From: an uncultured Muribaculaceae bacterium
GTDB lineage: Bacteria; Bacteroidota; Bacteroidia; Bacteroidales; Muribaculaceae
Length of the DNA: 64,000 nt
NCBI GenBank assembly: GCA_902494515.1
Contig: CABUTS010000004.1
Span: 1 to 64,000 of the forward strand
Direction of reading: 5' to 3'
Shown: positions 26,410 through 35,940 of the stretch, in pieces
Layout of the letters: each line of letters opens with the position of its first letter
How positions within the stretch are numbered: the stretch's first letter is position 1
Program-made: the position numbers and the translations under genes
Notes under the pieces: generated by a model
What the model was told of the DNA's origin: nothing
The model's input: only the letters and a program-made list of their open reading frames with translations
The model's database searches: none

Positions 26410-27144
26410 TTACGGACGATATTTGTTGCGGTGAACGCGCTTTACGCTTCGGTCAGCCCGATTCCCGGCTACAACTATAACAATTTCGCCGCGCGGATTG
26501 TTGGCTGTAAAGTATTCGACGAGCTCGCCGAGGGTGCCGTTGTGGGTGGAATTGTAGACCTTGGAGATTTCCCGGGAGACGGAGGCGTCGCGGTCAGCAC
26601 CGCAAACCTCGGCCAGCTCCTGCAGGGTTTTCAGCAGCCGGAGCGGGGATTCATAGATAATGAAAGTCCGTTCGTCGGCGCCCAGGGCCTCCAGACGGGT
26701 AGCCCTCCCCTTTTTCGGCGGGAGGAACCCCTCGAAGCAGAACCGTTCGCAGGGGAGACCGGAGTTGACCAGCGCGGGGACGAAGGCTGTAGGTCCGGGG
26801 AGCGTCTCGACCTCGATTCCGGCCTGGCGACATTCGCGCACCAACATGAAGCCGGGGTCGGAAATCGCGGGCGTGCCGGCATCGGAGACGAGGGCAATTG
26901 TCTCGCCCCCTAATAATCTGTCGACCAACGGTTTGATTGTTTCGTGCTCGTTGAATTTGTGGTGCGAGAGCATAGGGGTGGTGATGCCGAAATGGCGCAT
27001 TACCACGGCGCTGGTGCGGGTGTCCTCCGCCAGAATCAGGCTGACATTCTTCAACGTCTCAACGGCGCGCGGAGACATATCGGAGAGATTTCCCACCGGC
27101 GTGGGGACCACAAACAGTTTGCCTGTTGATTTTTCCGGGCTCAT
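26410..27144 (-). CDS. rsmI: 16S rRNA (cytidine-1402-2'-O)-methyltransferase
   Basis: A 244-residue tetrapyrrole-methylase-fold enzyme that methylates the ribose of C1402 in 16S rRNA. Clear motifs are VVPTPVGNLSDMSPRA at the N-terminus, AEDTRTS, LVSDAGTPAISDPG and FLPPKKG. The protein is shorter than the E. coli enzyme (about 286) because it lacks the C-terminal extension, as usual in Bacteroidetes. A TGACTTTG element at 27164-27171 on the same strand is the likely promoter. Confidence 0.93.
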   Translation of the reverse strand: MSPEKSTGKLFVVPTPVGNLSDMSPRAVETLKNVSLILAEDTRTSAVVMRHFGITTPMLSHHKFNEHETIKPLVDRLLGGETIALVSDAGTPAISDPGFMLVRECRQAGIEVETLPGPTAFVPALVNSGLPCERFCFEGFLPPKKGRATRLEALGADERTFIIYESPLRLLKTLQELAEVCGADRDASVSREISKVYNSTHNGTLGELVEYFTANNPRGEIVIVVAGNRADRSVKRVHRNKYRP

Positions 27145-27212
27145 ATACAGTCTATAATTGGCGCAAAGTCATGAAATTTTCTTAATATTGGACGAATGAA
27201 AATCCAATTGGT

Positions 27213-28256
27213 TTAAAGCGGGAAATAACGGCTGAGAATATCGTAAAAATCTTTGCCGGGATTCTCTTCGAGATTCAGACCGAGCCCCTCGGTGAGGTAT
27301 TGCCTTAGTTCACCGACGTTCGCGAGATGAGAAATCACCTCGAGGCTGGTGTCGAATTCAGGTTTCGAGCCTCCGAAAATAGAGCGGCGGAACAGAAAGG
27401 CGTCGTTGATTGAGAAGGCTCCGCGGAGAACCGATACGGGGACAGTCGGAGTCAGTGGTGCTTCGGGAACTGCCTGAGGTGCTGGAACTTCCTGAGGTTC
27501 AGGAATATCGTGCGGTTCAGGGACTTCCGGCGATTCGGGGACTTCGTATGATTCAGGCTCTTGCTGAGCTTCGGGGGCAGGCGAAGAGGGATAGAAATCC
27601 TCAATGTGCTGTGTATAATCTTCGGCGGATTGCGGATAATCCTCAGTGTGCTGCGGGTAATCCTCTTCCTCGTCATCCTGGACGATTTCGAGTTCCATTT
27701 CCTCGGCATCGTCGTCATAGGCATCCTCGCTCTCCTCGAATTCAGCCGCTTCCTGTTCGAGGACTTCATTCTGTACCTCCTGAGGCTGATCGGTTTCTTG
27801 CTGCTCACTCGGCTCAGGCTGCTCCGACTGCTCCGGTTGTTCAAATTGCTCGGGCAGCTCAGGTTGCTCGGGCAGCTCAGGTTGTTCAGGCTGTTGTTCG
27901 GAAGATGAATTGTCGGCTGACTCCTCTGCCTCGAACTCGGTTGATTCTGCTAATTCCGCGTCACCGGCAGCTTCATCAGCACAAGTCTCGTGTCCGGCAG
28001 TTTCTTCGATAGCATGCTCAGCCTCGGGAGTTTCATCAGGCTCTTCGACAATCGGCGCAGCAGCCTCAACAGCAGGCGCTGTTTCCAAAGCCGTTCCTGA
28101 TGCGGTCTGCGAGGCGAGTTCGGCTAACGAAATGATTTTCAGCTTAAGACGGTCCGGAATAAAGGTAGCCTCGGCGTCTTTCAGCAACAGCAGTTCGTCG
28201 GCAATCTCGGCGGTCAGGCCGAGCATCCTGTCTATGATTTTGAATGTATCAGTCAT
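27213..28256 (-). CDS. Acidic low-complexity protein coupled to PBP4
   Basis: A 347-residue protein of unknown function. The N-terminus (1-60) and the C-terminus (about 275-347: FSINDAFLFRRSIFGG and later DFYDILSRYF) look folded. The middle 200 residues are Glu/Pro/Gln-rich, with repeated EQPELP-type units and DYPQ-type units, and are surely disordered. The start codon overlaps the end of the PBP4 gene by 8 bp, so the two are co-translated. No signal peptide is visible, so the protein should be cytoplasmic despite its periplasmic partner. Confidence 0.7.
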   Translation of the reverse strand: MTDTFKIIDRMLGLTAEIADELLLLKDAEATFIPDRLKLKIISLAELASQTASGTALETAPAVEAAAPIVEEPDETPEAEHAIEETAGHETCADEAAGDAELAESTEFEAEESADNSSSEQQPEQPELPEQPELPEQFEQPEQSEQPEPSEQQETDQPQEVQNEVLEQEAAEFEESEDAYDDDAEEMELEIVQDDEEEDYPQHTEDYPQSAEDYTQHIEDFYPSSPAPEAQQEPESYEVPESPEVPEPHDIPEPQEVPAPQAVPEAPLTPTVPVSVLRGAFSINDAFLFRRSIFGGSKPEFDTSLEVISHLANVGELRQYLTEGLGLNLEENPGKDFYDILSRYFPL

Positions 28257-29562
28257 CTTGGTTCTCTATGAAGGTTTCACGCAAAAAACGGTCGATGGCG
28301 CTGCGCACATCTGCCCTCTTGCAGAAAAAATCGTTTACTAATATAACAATCGCATGGGTCGGCTTGTCGTTGTCGTCGAGCTTATAGCCTGAGTAACAGT
28401 GCACTCCGTTCATGCTGCCGCTCTTCAGAACAACCTTCCCCTCAAGATCGGAACCTTTGAGAAGCTGCTTTACGGTCCCCTCCATGCCACAGCGGGGAAA
28501 CAGCGAAACGTAGCTCACCTTCCTCCCCTTTTCGTCGGCCATCATCGTCAGCAGGGAGGCCATGAAATCTGCGGTAACGCGGTTGTTGCGCGAAAGCCCG
28601 GAGCCGTCATAAAGATCTTCGATTCCAAACGCAAGCCCTTTATTAGCAAGGAGTTGCCGCTCGCGGCTTAAAGCGGTTTTGAGTGTGCCACCGGGGGCGA
28701 GTTTGCGAAGGATTCCTTCGGCAAAGAGGTTGTCGGAACGGACTATCATGTTGCGGAGAATCTTGCCGCAGTTCGGGGATTCATGGGTCAGTATCTTCTC
28801 CATATCGGCTTCATTGTCAAATTTTTCGCCGTCCCAGAGCACGATAATGTCCTGTCGCGCCAGGGCCTCTTCAAGAGCGTCGCCGAACTCCTCGGCGGGG
28901 TCTTTCATGGCCTTGTCGGCGTGCTTGTTGTCGCGGAAATTCAGGGCGAAAAGCCCGGCGCCGTAGTCATATTTCACGTCGGAAAGCTCCCAGCGTTCGT
29001 TCGGGCCGCTGTTGGGAAGACCTGAGTCGTCCACGAGAATGTCTCCCTGTATCACCTTTATTCCCCGCTCTTTAACCCTCAAGACAATCTCACTGACAAA
29101 ACCGGGAGTCTCGGGAAACTGACCGCTTTCGATGGTCGGGTCGCCGATGCCGTTCACAACGATGTTGCCGTGGAGGATGCTGTCGGTTACAGGTCCCTGA
29201 AGATAGACGTCGGTGCGAAACCGATCATTGTCAATTCCGGCCACAATTGCTGCCGCAGCCGTAACGCACTTCATGGTGCTTGCCGGGATCATCGCCTTGC
29301 GTGGATTCTGGCTGACGATGTCACTGCCGGTGCGAAGGTCGCGGACAACTACAGCCACTGAGGAGGCCTCGGAAAGTGGAAAATCAATCACCGGAGCCGG
29401 ACTCCCGACAAGGGAATCGGCTGCGACCGCCGCCGAACCAGCCGCCGATGAATCAGCCGCAGCAGCCGCGCTGCCGGGCTTTCCGGCCTGCGCGGTGCAG
29501 ATCGCGAGAGTCAGTATCGCGGCCGCAAAAATACTTTTTATTATGTTATCAGAGGAATTCAC
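28249..29562 (-). CDS. dacB: D-alanyl-D-alanine carboxypeptidase/endopeptidase (PBP4, S13)
   Basis: A 437-residue periplasmic enzyme that trims or cuts cross-links in peptidoglycan. After a signal peptide and an Ala/Ser-rich linker (about 30-60) come the penicillin-binding motifs: IPASTMK (SxxK) near residue 95, VRSDN (SxN) and VLKSGSM (KTG-type, here KSG). The start is a GTG at 29562. The first gene of a two-gene operon with the acidic protein; the end overlaps that gene by 8 bp. Confidence 0.9.
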   Translation of the reverse strand: MNSSDNIIKSIFAAAILTLAICTAQAGKPGSAAAAADSSAAGSAAVAADSLVGSPAPVIDFPLSEASSVAVVVRDLRTGSDIVSQNPRKAMIPASTMKCVTAAAAIVAGIDNDRFRTDVYLQGPVTDSILHGNIVVNGIGDPTIESGQFPETPGFVSEIVLRVKERGIKVIQGDILVDDSGLPNSGPNERWELSDVKYDYGAGLFALNFRDNKHADKAMKDPAEEFGDALEEALARQDIIVLWDGEKFDNEADMEKILTHESPNCGKILRNMIVRSDNLFAEGILRKLAPGGTLKTALSRERQLLANKGLAFGIEDLYDGSGLSRNNRVTADFMASLLTMMADEKGRKVSYVSLFPRCGMEGTVKQLLKGSDLEGKVVLKSGSMNGVHCYSGYKLDDNDKPTHAIVILVNDFFCKRADVRSAIDRFLRETFIENQDD

Positions 29563-29697
29563 AAACTTAAATTATTTCGAAGCACGAAATTACAAAACAA
29601 TCAAACTTAAAACAAACTTTCGGACCGAAAAAGAGGGAATTCTGTTCAAAAAAGTCAATTTTTCGGCCGAATGGTCGGCAACTCCAACTTTTTTTCG

Positions 29698-29705
29698 TAA
29701 CTTTG
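29698..29705 (+). promoter_or_regulatory. -7 element for the tetR-fabG operon
   Basis: TAACTTTG, 26 bp before ATG 29731, in a T-rich context. No TTTG at the -33 distance. Confidence 0.55.
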
Positions 29706-29730
29706 CGCGTTGAATTGTGAACATCAATTC

Positions 29731-30456
29731 ATGGAATCGAAATCAGCAGGCATGGCTTTAAAGACACGCGACAAACTCATTGAGGTAGCCCGTCAGTTGT
29801 TCGCCCGGAAAGGGGTGGAGAATACGACCATGCTTGACATTGCCAACGCCTCCGACAAAGGTCGCCGCACGATTTACACCTATTTTAAGAATAAACGCGA
29901 GATTCATCAGGCGGTGATCGAGCGCGAGAGCGACCAGATTGTGGAGCGGCAGCGCCAGATTGCCGAATCGAAGCTCCCGCCCCTCGAGAAGCTCCACAAG
30001 TATCTCGAAGCGAGGTTTGAAATCGTAATCTGCCCCACCGGACGCCGTGAGTTGCAGGAATCGCTCCAGAATCTGATGCGTCTCGACGTGAACCGGGCGA
30101 TGAAAACCCGCATGCTTGCCGCCAAAAAGGAGATTGAAATTCTCCGTGGCATCCTCGACGAAGGGGTGACGGCCGGAGTGTTCTCGGCCGAACAGGCCGC
30201 ACGCGCCTTGCCTCTGATAATCACCGTGATGAAAGGCGGCGACTCTCAGGGAATCGACGACCTCTACGCCAACGCCTCGTCGGACCGCGCCGAGGCTCGG
30301 ATGGCGATTATTGATTTCATTATCAGCGGAATCATGGTCAGCGACACCCGGCAAGCCGCCTCGTCTGTCAGCTCCGTCGCCTCGAATGTCAGCCTCGCCG
30401 CTAACCCCTCCACTCTCTCCTCCCCTCTTTCCTCCAATCCATTGTCACCAAAGTAA
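29731..30456 (+). CDS. TetR/AcrR-family transcriptional regulator
   Basis: A 241-residue regulator with an N-terminal TetR helix-turn-helix: TRDKLIEVARQLFARKGVEN, then the recognition helix near GRRTIYTYFKNKREIH. The C-terminal half is a helical ligand/dimer domain, and the last 35 residues are a Ser/Pro/Asn-rich tail. ATG 29731 is chosen; a TTG at 29710 would be too close to the -7 element. The gene ends 22 bp before fabG, so it very likely shares a transcript with it and may tie fatty-acid synthesis to an acyl ligand, as FabR/FadR-type TetR proteins do elsewhere (inference). Confidence 0.85.
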   Translation: MESKSAGMALKTRDKLIEVARQLFARKGVENTTMLDIANASDKGRRTIYTYFKNKREIHQAVIERESDQIVERQRQIAESKLPPLEKLHKYLEARFEIVICPTGRRELQESLQNLMRLDVNRAMKTRMLAAKKEIEILRGILDEGVTAGVFSAEQAARALPLIITVMKGGDSQGIDDLYANASSDRAEARMAIIDFIISGIMVSDTRQAASSVSSVASNVSLAANPSTLSSPLSSNPLSPK

Positions 30457-30478
30457 TTACAATCACCATACCAGACTT

Positions 30479-31225
30479 ATGAAATTACTCGAAGGAAAAA
30501 CCGCACTGATTACCGGCGCTGCCCGCGGCATCGGTAAGCAGATTGCGCTCCGTTTCGCCAAAGAAGGCGCAAACATCGCTTTCACCGACCTCGTAATCGA
30601 CGAGAACGGCAAGAAAACTGAAGAAGAAATCCAGGCTCTCGGCGTGAAAGCCAAGGGCTATGCCTCCAACGCCGCTGACTTCGCCCAGACCGAAGAGGTG
30701 GTTAAAGAGATTCAGAAAGACTTCGGCTCCATCGACATCCTCGTAAACAACGCCGGTATCACAAAGGACGGCCTGATGATGCGCATGACCGAGGCTCAGT
30801 GGGACGCCGTTATCGCCGTCAACCTCAAGAGCGCCTTCAACTTCATCCACGCCGTGCTCCCCATCATGCTCCGTCAGCGCCACGGCTCGATCATCAACAT
30901 GGCCTCCGTAGTCGGCGTTCACGGTAACGCCGGCCAGTGCAACTACGCCGCCTCCAAGGCCGGTCTGATTGCCCTCGCCAAGTCTATCGCTCAGGAAGTA
31001 GGTTCGCGCAACATCCGCGCCAACGCCATCGCCCCCGGCTTCATCGAAACCGCCATGACCGCTGCCCTCCCCGAAGAGGTCCGCAAGGAATGGGCCCAGA
31101 AAATTCCTCTGCGCCGTGCCGGCAAGGTCGAAGACATCGCCGACGTTGCAACCTTCCTTGCCTCCGATATGTCCTCCTACGTCACCGGCCAGGTTATTCA
31201 GGTCGACGGCGGCATGAATATGTAA
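30479..31225 (+). CDS. fabG: 3-oxoacyl-[acyl-carrier-protein] reductase
   Basis: A 248-residue NADPH-dependent short-chain reductase, the first reduction step of fatty-acid elongation. Seen: ITGAARGIG (cofactor loop), LVNNAGI, the catalytic Ser in NMASVVG, and YAASKAG (Tyr and Lys). The C-terminus GQVIQVDGGMNM is typical of FabG. The frame is open further upstream, but ATG 30479 gives the normal length. Second gene after tetR; ends at a 21-bp tandem repeat and a strong terminator. Confidence 0.93.
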   Translation: MKLLEGKTALITGAARGIGKQIALRFAKEGANIAFTDLVIDENGKKTEEEIQALGVKAKGYASNAADFAQTEEVVKEIQKDFGSIDILVNNAGITKDGLMMRMTEAQWDAVIAVNLKSAFNFIHAVLPIMLRQRHGSIINMASVVGVHGNAGQCNYAASKAGLIALAKSIAQEVGSRNIRANAIAPGFIETAMTAALPEEVRKEWAQKIPLRRAGKVEDIADVATFLASDMSSYVTGQVIQVDGGMNM

Positions 31226-31279
31226 TCCATGCAAGAGAATATGTAACCCATGCAGGAGAATATGTAATTTCTGCAAGAT
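31217..31279 (+). repeat. 21-bp tandem repeat covering the fabG stop codon
   Basis: Three copies of a 21-bp unit of the form aatatgtaatccatgcaagag (31217-31237, 31238-31258, 31259-31279; the last is partly degenerate). The stop TAA of fabG lies in the first copy and is repeated in frame in each later copy, so translation reading through would meet TAA again. Confidence 0.85.
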
Positions 31280-31296
31280 ACATAATCGCATAAATT

Positions 31297-31345
31297 TCGA
31301 GCGGAAAGTCTGTATGATTTCAGACTTTCCGCTCGAATTGTTTTT
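31297..31345 (+). terminator. Strong terminator after fabG
   Basis: A perfect 16-bp stem (31297-31312 with 31321-31336), an 8-nt loop and ATTGTTTTT behind it. The strand opposite faces the TM2 gene end and could use it too. Confidence 0.9.
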
Positions 31346-31415
31346 GGAATAACGTTTGCACCGGAATTAAACCGCCGGTTACATTCGGGGCAGTAACGTA
31401 TTCTGCTATGCGATG

Positions 31416-31979
31416 TTACAGAATCGGGAAGAAGTTATCGGAAGCAATGAACTTGCGGTCGAATTCGTCGTTGTTCATGTTCCAGAATATCACGATTCCC
31501 TGAATAATCGGGAGAAGTGTCCAGGCGCCGCAGGTAACAAGCGCAAGTACGATGGTGAGGATGGCTGCGCCGACCTTGCCGATATAGAAGTATTGCAGGC
31601 CGATTGAACCACCGACGATTGCCAGCAATGCAAACACACCGCGGGATTTGCCTTCCGGACCCGGGTTGAAGGGGTTGTTGTGAGTGGTTTCGACATACGG
31701 GCGCGGGGTATAAGGCTGATACCCGTTATTGAAGCCGGGCTGCTGGTAGCCACCGGGCTGCTGGTATCCTCCGCCTTGCTGGTAACCAGGCTGCTGATAG
31801 CCGCCCTGCTGTCCTTGCTGCTGGTAGCCACCCTGCTGTTGTCCGGGTTGCTGATATCCGCCTTGCTGCTGTCCGGGTTGCTGATAGCCGCCTTGCTGCT
31901 GTCCGGGCTGCTGGGGGCCATACTGAGGTGCACCGTTGCCAGGCTGCCCGTTGGTGCTAAACTGTTCAGTTTCGTTCAT
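31416..31979 (-). CDS. TM2-domain protein with Gln/Gly/Pro repeat tail
   Basis: A 187-residue membrane protein. Residues 1-100 are low complexity, with repeats of the 10-residue unit [10 protein letters not shown]. Then a TM2 domain (about 108-187): two transmembrane helices, the first with [13 protein letters not shown], the motif shared by TM2 proteins, and the second around [18 protein letters not shown]. The function of TM2 proteins in bacteria is unknown. The Gln-rich tail should face the cytoplasm. It is monocistronic. Confidence 0.85.
   Translation of the reverse strand: MNETEQFSTNGQPGNGAPQYGPQQPGQQQGGYQQPGQQQGGYQQPGQQQGGYQQQGQQGGYQQPGYQQGGGYQQPGGYQQPGFNNGYQPYTPRPYVETTHNNPFNPGPEGKSRGVFALLAIVGGSIGLQYFYIGKVGAAILTIVLALVTCGAWTLLPIIQGIVIFWNMNNDEFDRKFIASDNFFPIL
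31796..31915. repeat. 30-bp tandem repeats in the TM2 gene
   Basis: Three good copies and further degenerate copies of a 30-bp unit encoding [10 protein letters not shown]. In frame, so copy-number change only alters tail length. Confidence 0.8.
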
Positions 31980-32121
31980 ATATATTGGTTATTTAAAATT
32001 AAGCAATGTGAATGAAATAGGTCAGTGTTCTTATCTTAGACAGCAAATTTACAAGGAAAGTTGCAAACAGCCAAATTTTTATAACAAAAAAGAGATACAA
32101 AAAAAAGACCATATAACAAAA

Positions 32122-32147
32122 AGAGAACACCCGCTGGGGTATTCTCT
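32122..32147 (-). terminator. Terminator of tRNA-His
   Basis: An 11-bp stem with one wobble pair (32122-32132 with 32137-32147) and, on the minus strand, a TTTTTGTTAT tail, 7 bp beyond the tRNA. Confidence 0.8.
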
Positions 32148-32154
32148 TCAGTGG

Positions 32155-32229
<75 letters not shown>

Positions 32230-32326
32230 ATGAAAATCTTAAGCGAAATGCAAAGATTAAACCTTCAGTCAAACCCTCAAACTCTTTGCTGGTCTTCCTC
32301 AGAAAACCGTTTTCCTTAAGACAGTG

Positions 32327-32357
32327 CAAAGGTACGCTTTATTTTTGAAACAGCAAA
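32327..32357 (-). promoter_or_regulatory. Promoter of tRNA-His
   Basis: Minus-strand TTTG (32354-32357), 19 bp, TACCTTTG (32327-32334), about 98 bp upstream of the mature 5' end. No other gene lies in 32230-32448. Confidence 0.65.
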
Positions 32358-32448
32358 ATATTTTACCGTTTTTTTGAAATCTTTTCCCGATTTTTTTGAA
32401 ATCGATCCTATTTTGGGGAGTCTTTCCTTTTGGAGGATTCCTTTTTGC

Positions 32449-33561
32449 TCATTCGCGGGTGATGGGACCGACATTGGACCGAAAAGCGCCGAGCGCCGAG
32501 GCTACGAAGGCATCGGCACGACTGCGCCAGGGGGCCGGGACGGAGTCGGCGGGCAGCACGATGTAGTTGTCGCGGACGAAGCCGTAGCGTTGGCCTACAG
32601 GGGCGGTCCCAGAGGTCGGCGATGGTTTGAAGGAGATGTCGGTAGGCGGTACGGTGAACACCAGTTTGTAGGCGGCATCCTTCACATAAGCTTTTCCGGC
32701 GAAGTCGCGGGCGAGAGTCACACGGGTCAGCATCCCGCCACGGGTATCGGTGGTCATCATGTTGGAGATGAAATTGCCGTGGGAATAACTCAGGAAAAAG
32801 TTACGGCCGGTGTAGCGGTTCTCGCGTAGTTCCATCGGCTGGACTACGTGCGGATGGCCGCCCATCACAATGTCAACCCCCTCTTTTTCAAGGAAGCCGG
32901 CCCAAGTCTTTTCATATGCGACGGGCTTCAGCATGTACTCCTCCCCCCAGTGCATGGCCGCCACGATGATTTCCGCCCCGGCCTTGCGGGTTCGGGCGAT
33001 GTCAGCCTGAATCCGGTCGGCATTGATGTAATCCACTATGGCATCGGAGGTTACGGAGAATCCGTTGGTGCCGTAGGTATAGTTCAGGAAACCGACCTTG
33101 AAACCACGGATGTTGACAACGCAGGGGATTCGGCGGGCGCGGTCGAGCGAGTCGGTGTATGTGCCGATATGCTCATATCCGAGCGAATCGAGGGTCTGGA
33201 TCGTGCGCTTAAGGCCGCGGTCGCGACGGTCGAGCGTGTGATTGTTGGCCGTCAGAAACAGGTCGAATCCGGCGGCCGAGAGCGCCTGCGGGTAGCAGTC
33301 GGGGGCGTTGAACTGCGGATAACCGGAGTAATTCCCTCCGGCTACAGGTGTCTCGAGGTTCACAATGGCGTAATCCGCCGCCCGGACGTACGGGGCGATC
33401 GCCGAAAAACAGTAGCTGTAATCATAGACGCCATTGCCCCGCTTGGCCGCTTCGAGCTGCCCCGTGTGCATCATGGCGTCCCCCGCGAACACGAGATCCA
33501 CCTCCTGCGGCTGCGTCAGCCCTATAAGGCATGCCACCAATGCAGCGACAATGTTATCCAT
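32449..33561 (-). CDS. CapA-family protein (poly-gamma-glutamate synthesis-like)
   Basis: A 370-residue protein of the CapA/PgsA family, which has a calcineurin-like metallophosphoesterase fold. Seen: FAGDAMMH near the N-terminus, IVNLETP, LTANNHTLDR and HWGEEY with GGHPHVVQP at the end of the domain. The first 18 residues are hydrophobic and may be a signal or anchor. CapB and CapC ligase genes are absent here, so a true poly-glutamate role is doubtful; many Bacteroidetes carry such a lone CapA protein. It follows folD, separated by a strong hairpin. Confidence 0.8.
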   Translation of the reverse strand: MDNIVAALVACLIGLTQPQEVDLVFAGDAMMHTGQLEAAKRGNGVYDYSYCFSAIAPYVRAADYAIVNLETPVAGGNYSGYPQFNAPDCYPQALSAAGFDLFLTANNHTLDRRDRGLKRTIQTLDSLGYEHIGTYTDSLDRARRIPCVVNIRGFKVGFLNYTYGTNGFSVTSDAIVDYINADRIQADIARTRKAGAEIIVAAMHWGEEYMLKPVAYEKTWAGFLEKEGVDIVMGGHPHVVQPMELRENRYTGRNFFLSYSHGNFISNMMTTDTRGGMLTRVTLARDFAGKAYVKDAAYKLVFTVPPTDISFKPSPTSGTAPVGQRYGFVRDNYIVLPADSVPAPWRSRADAFVASALGAFRSNVGPITRE

Positions 33562-33590
33562 GGTTTAAATTTTTGGTAATAAAACAGTTA

Positions 33591-33628
33591 CCGCCTCACA
33601 CGATATGATTCCAATCGGTGTGAGGCGG
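33591..33628 (-). terminator. Hairpin between folD and capA-like gene
   Basis: Perfect 11-bp arms (33591-33601 and 33618-33628). On the minus strand a TAACTGTTTTATT tail follows, so it probably ends the folD transcript. Confidence 0.65.
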
Positions 33629-33635
33629 TGTATTT

Positions 33636-34517
33636 TTACTTGTAGATTGCTTTCTTTCCGGCGAGCAGAGTGTTGCGCATCAGCGACACGATTGTCATCG
33701 GGCCGACACCACCGGGAACCGGGGTGATGAAGGAACATTTCGGAGCCACATTCTCGAAATCTACGTCGCCGCAGAGGCGGAAACCGCTCTTGCGCGAAGC
33801 ATCGGGAACGCGGGTGGTGCCGACGTCAACGATCGTGCAGCCGTCGCTGACCATATCCTCGGTAACGAAACCGGGGACGCCCATGGCGGCGATGATTATA
33901 TCGGCGTTGCGGCAGATCTCCTTGAGATTCCGGGTTGAGCTGTGGCAGACAGTTACGGTGGCGTCGCCGGGATTGCCCTTTTGCATCAGCAGCGCCGCAA
34001 CGGGTTTGCCGACGATGTTGCTTCGGCCGAGCACCACACAGTTGGCTCCCTTGGTGGGGACGTTGTAGCGCTCCAGCAGGGTCATGATACCCGCGGGAGT
34101 GGCCGAATGGAAGCAGGGAAGACCGATCGACTGGCGCCCTACGTTGATGGGGTGGAAACCGTCGACATCCTTGCGGTAGTCGATAGCCTCGATGATTTTC
34201 TGCTCCGAGATATGCTTCGGCAGGGGGAGCTGCACGATAAAACCGTCGACGTCAGGGTCGTTGTTAAGTTTCTCAACGGCATCGAGCAGCGTCTGTTCGT
34301 CCACATCGTCCTCGAAACGGATGAGGGTGGACTTGAAACCACATTCGCCGCAGGCCTTAACTTTCGATGCGACGTAAGTTTCGCTGCCGCCGTCGTGTCC
34401 GACAAGGATTGCTGCGAGGTGAGGGCGTTTTTTCCCTTCGGCTACCATCTGCTCCACTTCCTGAGCGATTTCGGCTTTGATTGCCGCGGCGGTTGCTTTG
34501 CCGTCAAGTTTTATCAT
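33636..34517 (-). CDS. folD: Methylenetetrahydrofolate dehydrogenase/cyclohydrolase
   Basis: A 293-residue bifunctional enzyme that interconverts 5,10-methylene-, methenyl- and 10-formyl-tetrahydrofolate with NADP. Typical motifs are [13 protein letters not shown] (catalytic Lys in the substrate site), [35 protein letters not shown] (NADP loop) and [10 protein letters not shown]. Full length. It follows ffh by 91 bp and may be read from the same transcript as panC-panD-ffh. Confidence 0.96.
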   Translation of the reverse strand: MIKLDGKATAAAIKAEIAQEVEQMVAEGKKRPHLAAILVGHDGGSETYVASKVKACGECGFKSTLIRFEDDVDEQTLLDAVEKLNNDPDVDGFIVQLPLPKHISEQKIIEAIDYRKDVDGFHPINVGRQSIGLPCFHSATPAGIMTLLERYNVPTKGANCVVLGRSNIVGKPVAALLMQKGNPGDATVTVCHSSTRNLKEICRNADIIIAAMGVPGFVTEDMVSDGCTIVDVGTTRVPDASRKSGFRLCGDVDFENVAPKCSFITPVPGGVGPMTIVSLMRNTLLAGKKAIYK

Positions 34518-34608
34518 ACAATGTAACGAATTATATATTAATGCATAAGCTCAACCGCAGGGGGGGGCGTTGTGGTCACGTCCTGCGGTATGATGTTATC
34601 TTTGATAA

Positions 34609-35940
34609 TCAGCGGCGGCCACGCATGGCGCGCATCATCTGCATCGGGTTCTTGATGGAGGTGGCGGCCTTCATCATCTTGCGCGTCTGCTCGAACTGGG
34701 TCAGCAGGCGATTGACTTCCTGAAGCGAAGTACCGGAACCGGCAGCGATACGCTTGCGGCGCGAGCTGTTGATAATCTGCGAGTTGGCGCGTTCCTGAGG
34801 GGTCATGGAATAGATGATGGCCTCGATACCCTTGAAGGCGTTGTCGTCGATGTCGATGTCGCGGATAGCCTTGCCGAGACCCGGGATCATCGAAGCGAGG
34901 TCCTTGAGGTTACCCATCTTCTTGATCTGCTGGATCTGGTTCAGGAAGTCGTTGAAGTCGAACTTGTTGCGGGCAAGTTTCTCCTGGATTTTCTTGGCTT
35001 CCTCCTCGTCGAACTGCTGCTGCGCCTTTTCAACCAGCGAAACGATATCGCCCATGCCGAGGATTCGGTCGGCCATACGGTCGGGATGGAAGAGGTCGAT
35101 GGCGTCGAGCTTCTCGCCGGTACCGACGAACTTGATAGGCTTGGTGACGACGGTGCGGATCGAAACGGCAGCACCGCCGCGGGTGTCGCCGTCGAGCTTG
35201 GTGAGCACCACGCCGTCGAAGTCCAGACGGTCGTTGAACTCCTTGGCGGTGTTCACGGCGTCCTGGCCGGTCATGGAGTCGACCACGAACAGGGTTTCCT
35301 GCGGCTTGATGGCCTTCTTGATGGCCTCGATTTCGTCCATCATCTGCTCGTCGACAGCAAGACGGCCGGCGGTATCGACAATCACCAGGTCGAAGTGATG
35401 CTGCTTAGCGTAGTCGATTGCGTTCTTGGCAATCTGAACGGGGTTCTTGTTCCCCTCTTCGGTGTAAACGGGCACTTCGATCTGCTCGGCGAGCACCTTC
35501 AGCTGTTCGATGGCGGCAGGGCGGTAGACGTCGCAGGCCACGAGCAGGGGGCGCTTCCCCTTCTCGCTCTTGAGCTTGCGGGCGAGCTTGCCCGAGAAGG
35601 TGGTCTTACCGGAACCCTGGAGACCCGACATGAGAATCACCGTGGGGTTACCCGAAAGATTGAGCTTGGCGGTTTCGCCGCCCATCATGGCGGCCAGCTC
35701 GTCGTGCACGATCTTCACCATCAGTTCCTTGGGCTTGATGGCGTTGATAACGTTCTGACCGATAGCTTTTTTCTTTACGGTGTCGGTGAAATTTTTGGCG
35801 ACCTTGAAGTTGACGTCGGCGTCGAGAAGTGCGCGGCGCACCTCCTTGACGGTCTCGGCAACGTTGATCTCGGTGATTTTGCCCTGACCTTTCAGGATTT
35901 TGAAACTTCGTTCAAGTTTATCGGTTAGATTTTCAAACAT
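34609..35940 (-). CDS. ffh: Signal recognition particle GTPase Ffh
   Basis: A 443-residue SRP54 homologue that binds signal sequences and 4.5S RNA. N domain (1-90), G domain with [24 protein letters not shown] and GTGEK, and a Met-rich M domain (about 300-443) with RIAAGSGTS for RNA binding and a basic Arg-rich end. Complete. The first 8 bp overlap the end of panD, so it is the third gene of panC-panD-ffh. Confidence 0.97.
   Translation of the reverse strand: MFENLTDKLERSFKILKGQGKITEINVAETVKEVRRALLDADVNFKVAKNFTDTVKKKAIGQNVINAIKPKELMVKIVHDELAAMMGGETAKLNLSGNPTVILMSGLQGSGKTTFSGKLARKLKSEKGKRPLLVACDVYRPAAIEQLKVLAEQIEVPVYTEEGNKNPVQIAKNAIDYAKQHHFDLVIVDTAGRLAVDEQMMDEIEAIKKAIKPQETLFVVDSMTGQDAVNTAKEFNDRLDFDGVVLTKLDGDTRGGAAVSIRTVVTKPIKFVGTGEKLDAIDLFHPDRMADRILGMGDIVSLVEKAQQQFDEEEAKKIQEKLARNKFDFNDFLNQIQQIKKMGNLKDLASMIPGLGKAIRDIDIDDNAFKGIEAIIYSMTPQERANSQIINSSRRKRIAAGSGTSLQEVNRLLTQFEQTRKMMKAATSIKNPMQMMRAMRGRR

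Noticed and set aside
31796..31915. Possible CRISPR-like repeats
   Set aside because: The 30-bp units are adjacent without spacers and in frame in the TM2 gene; they encode a protein repeat.
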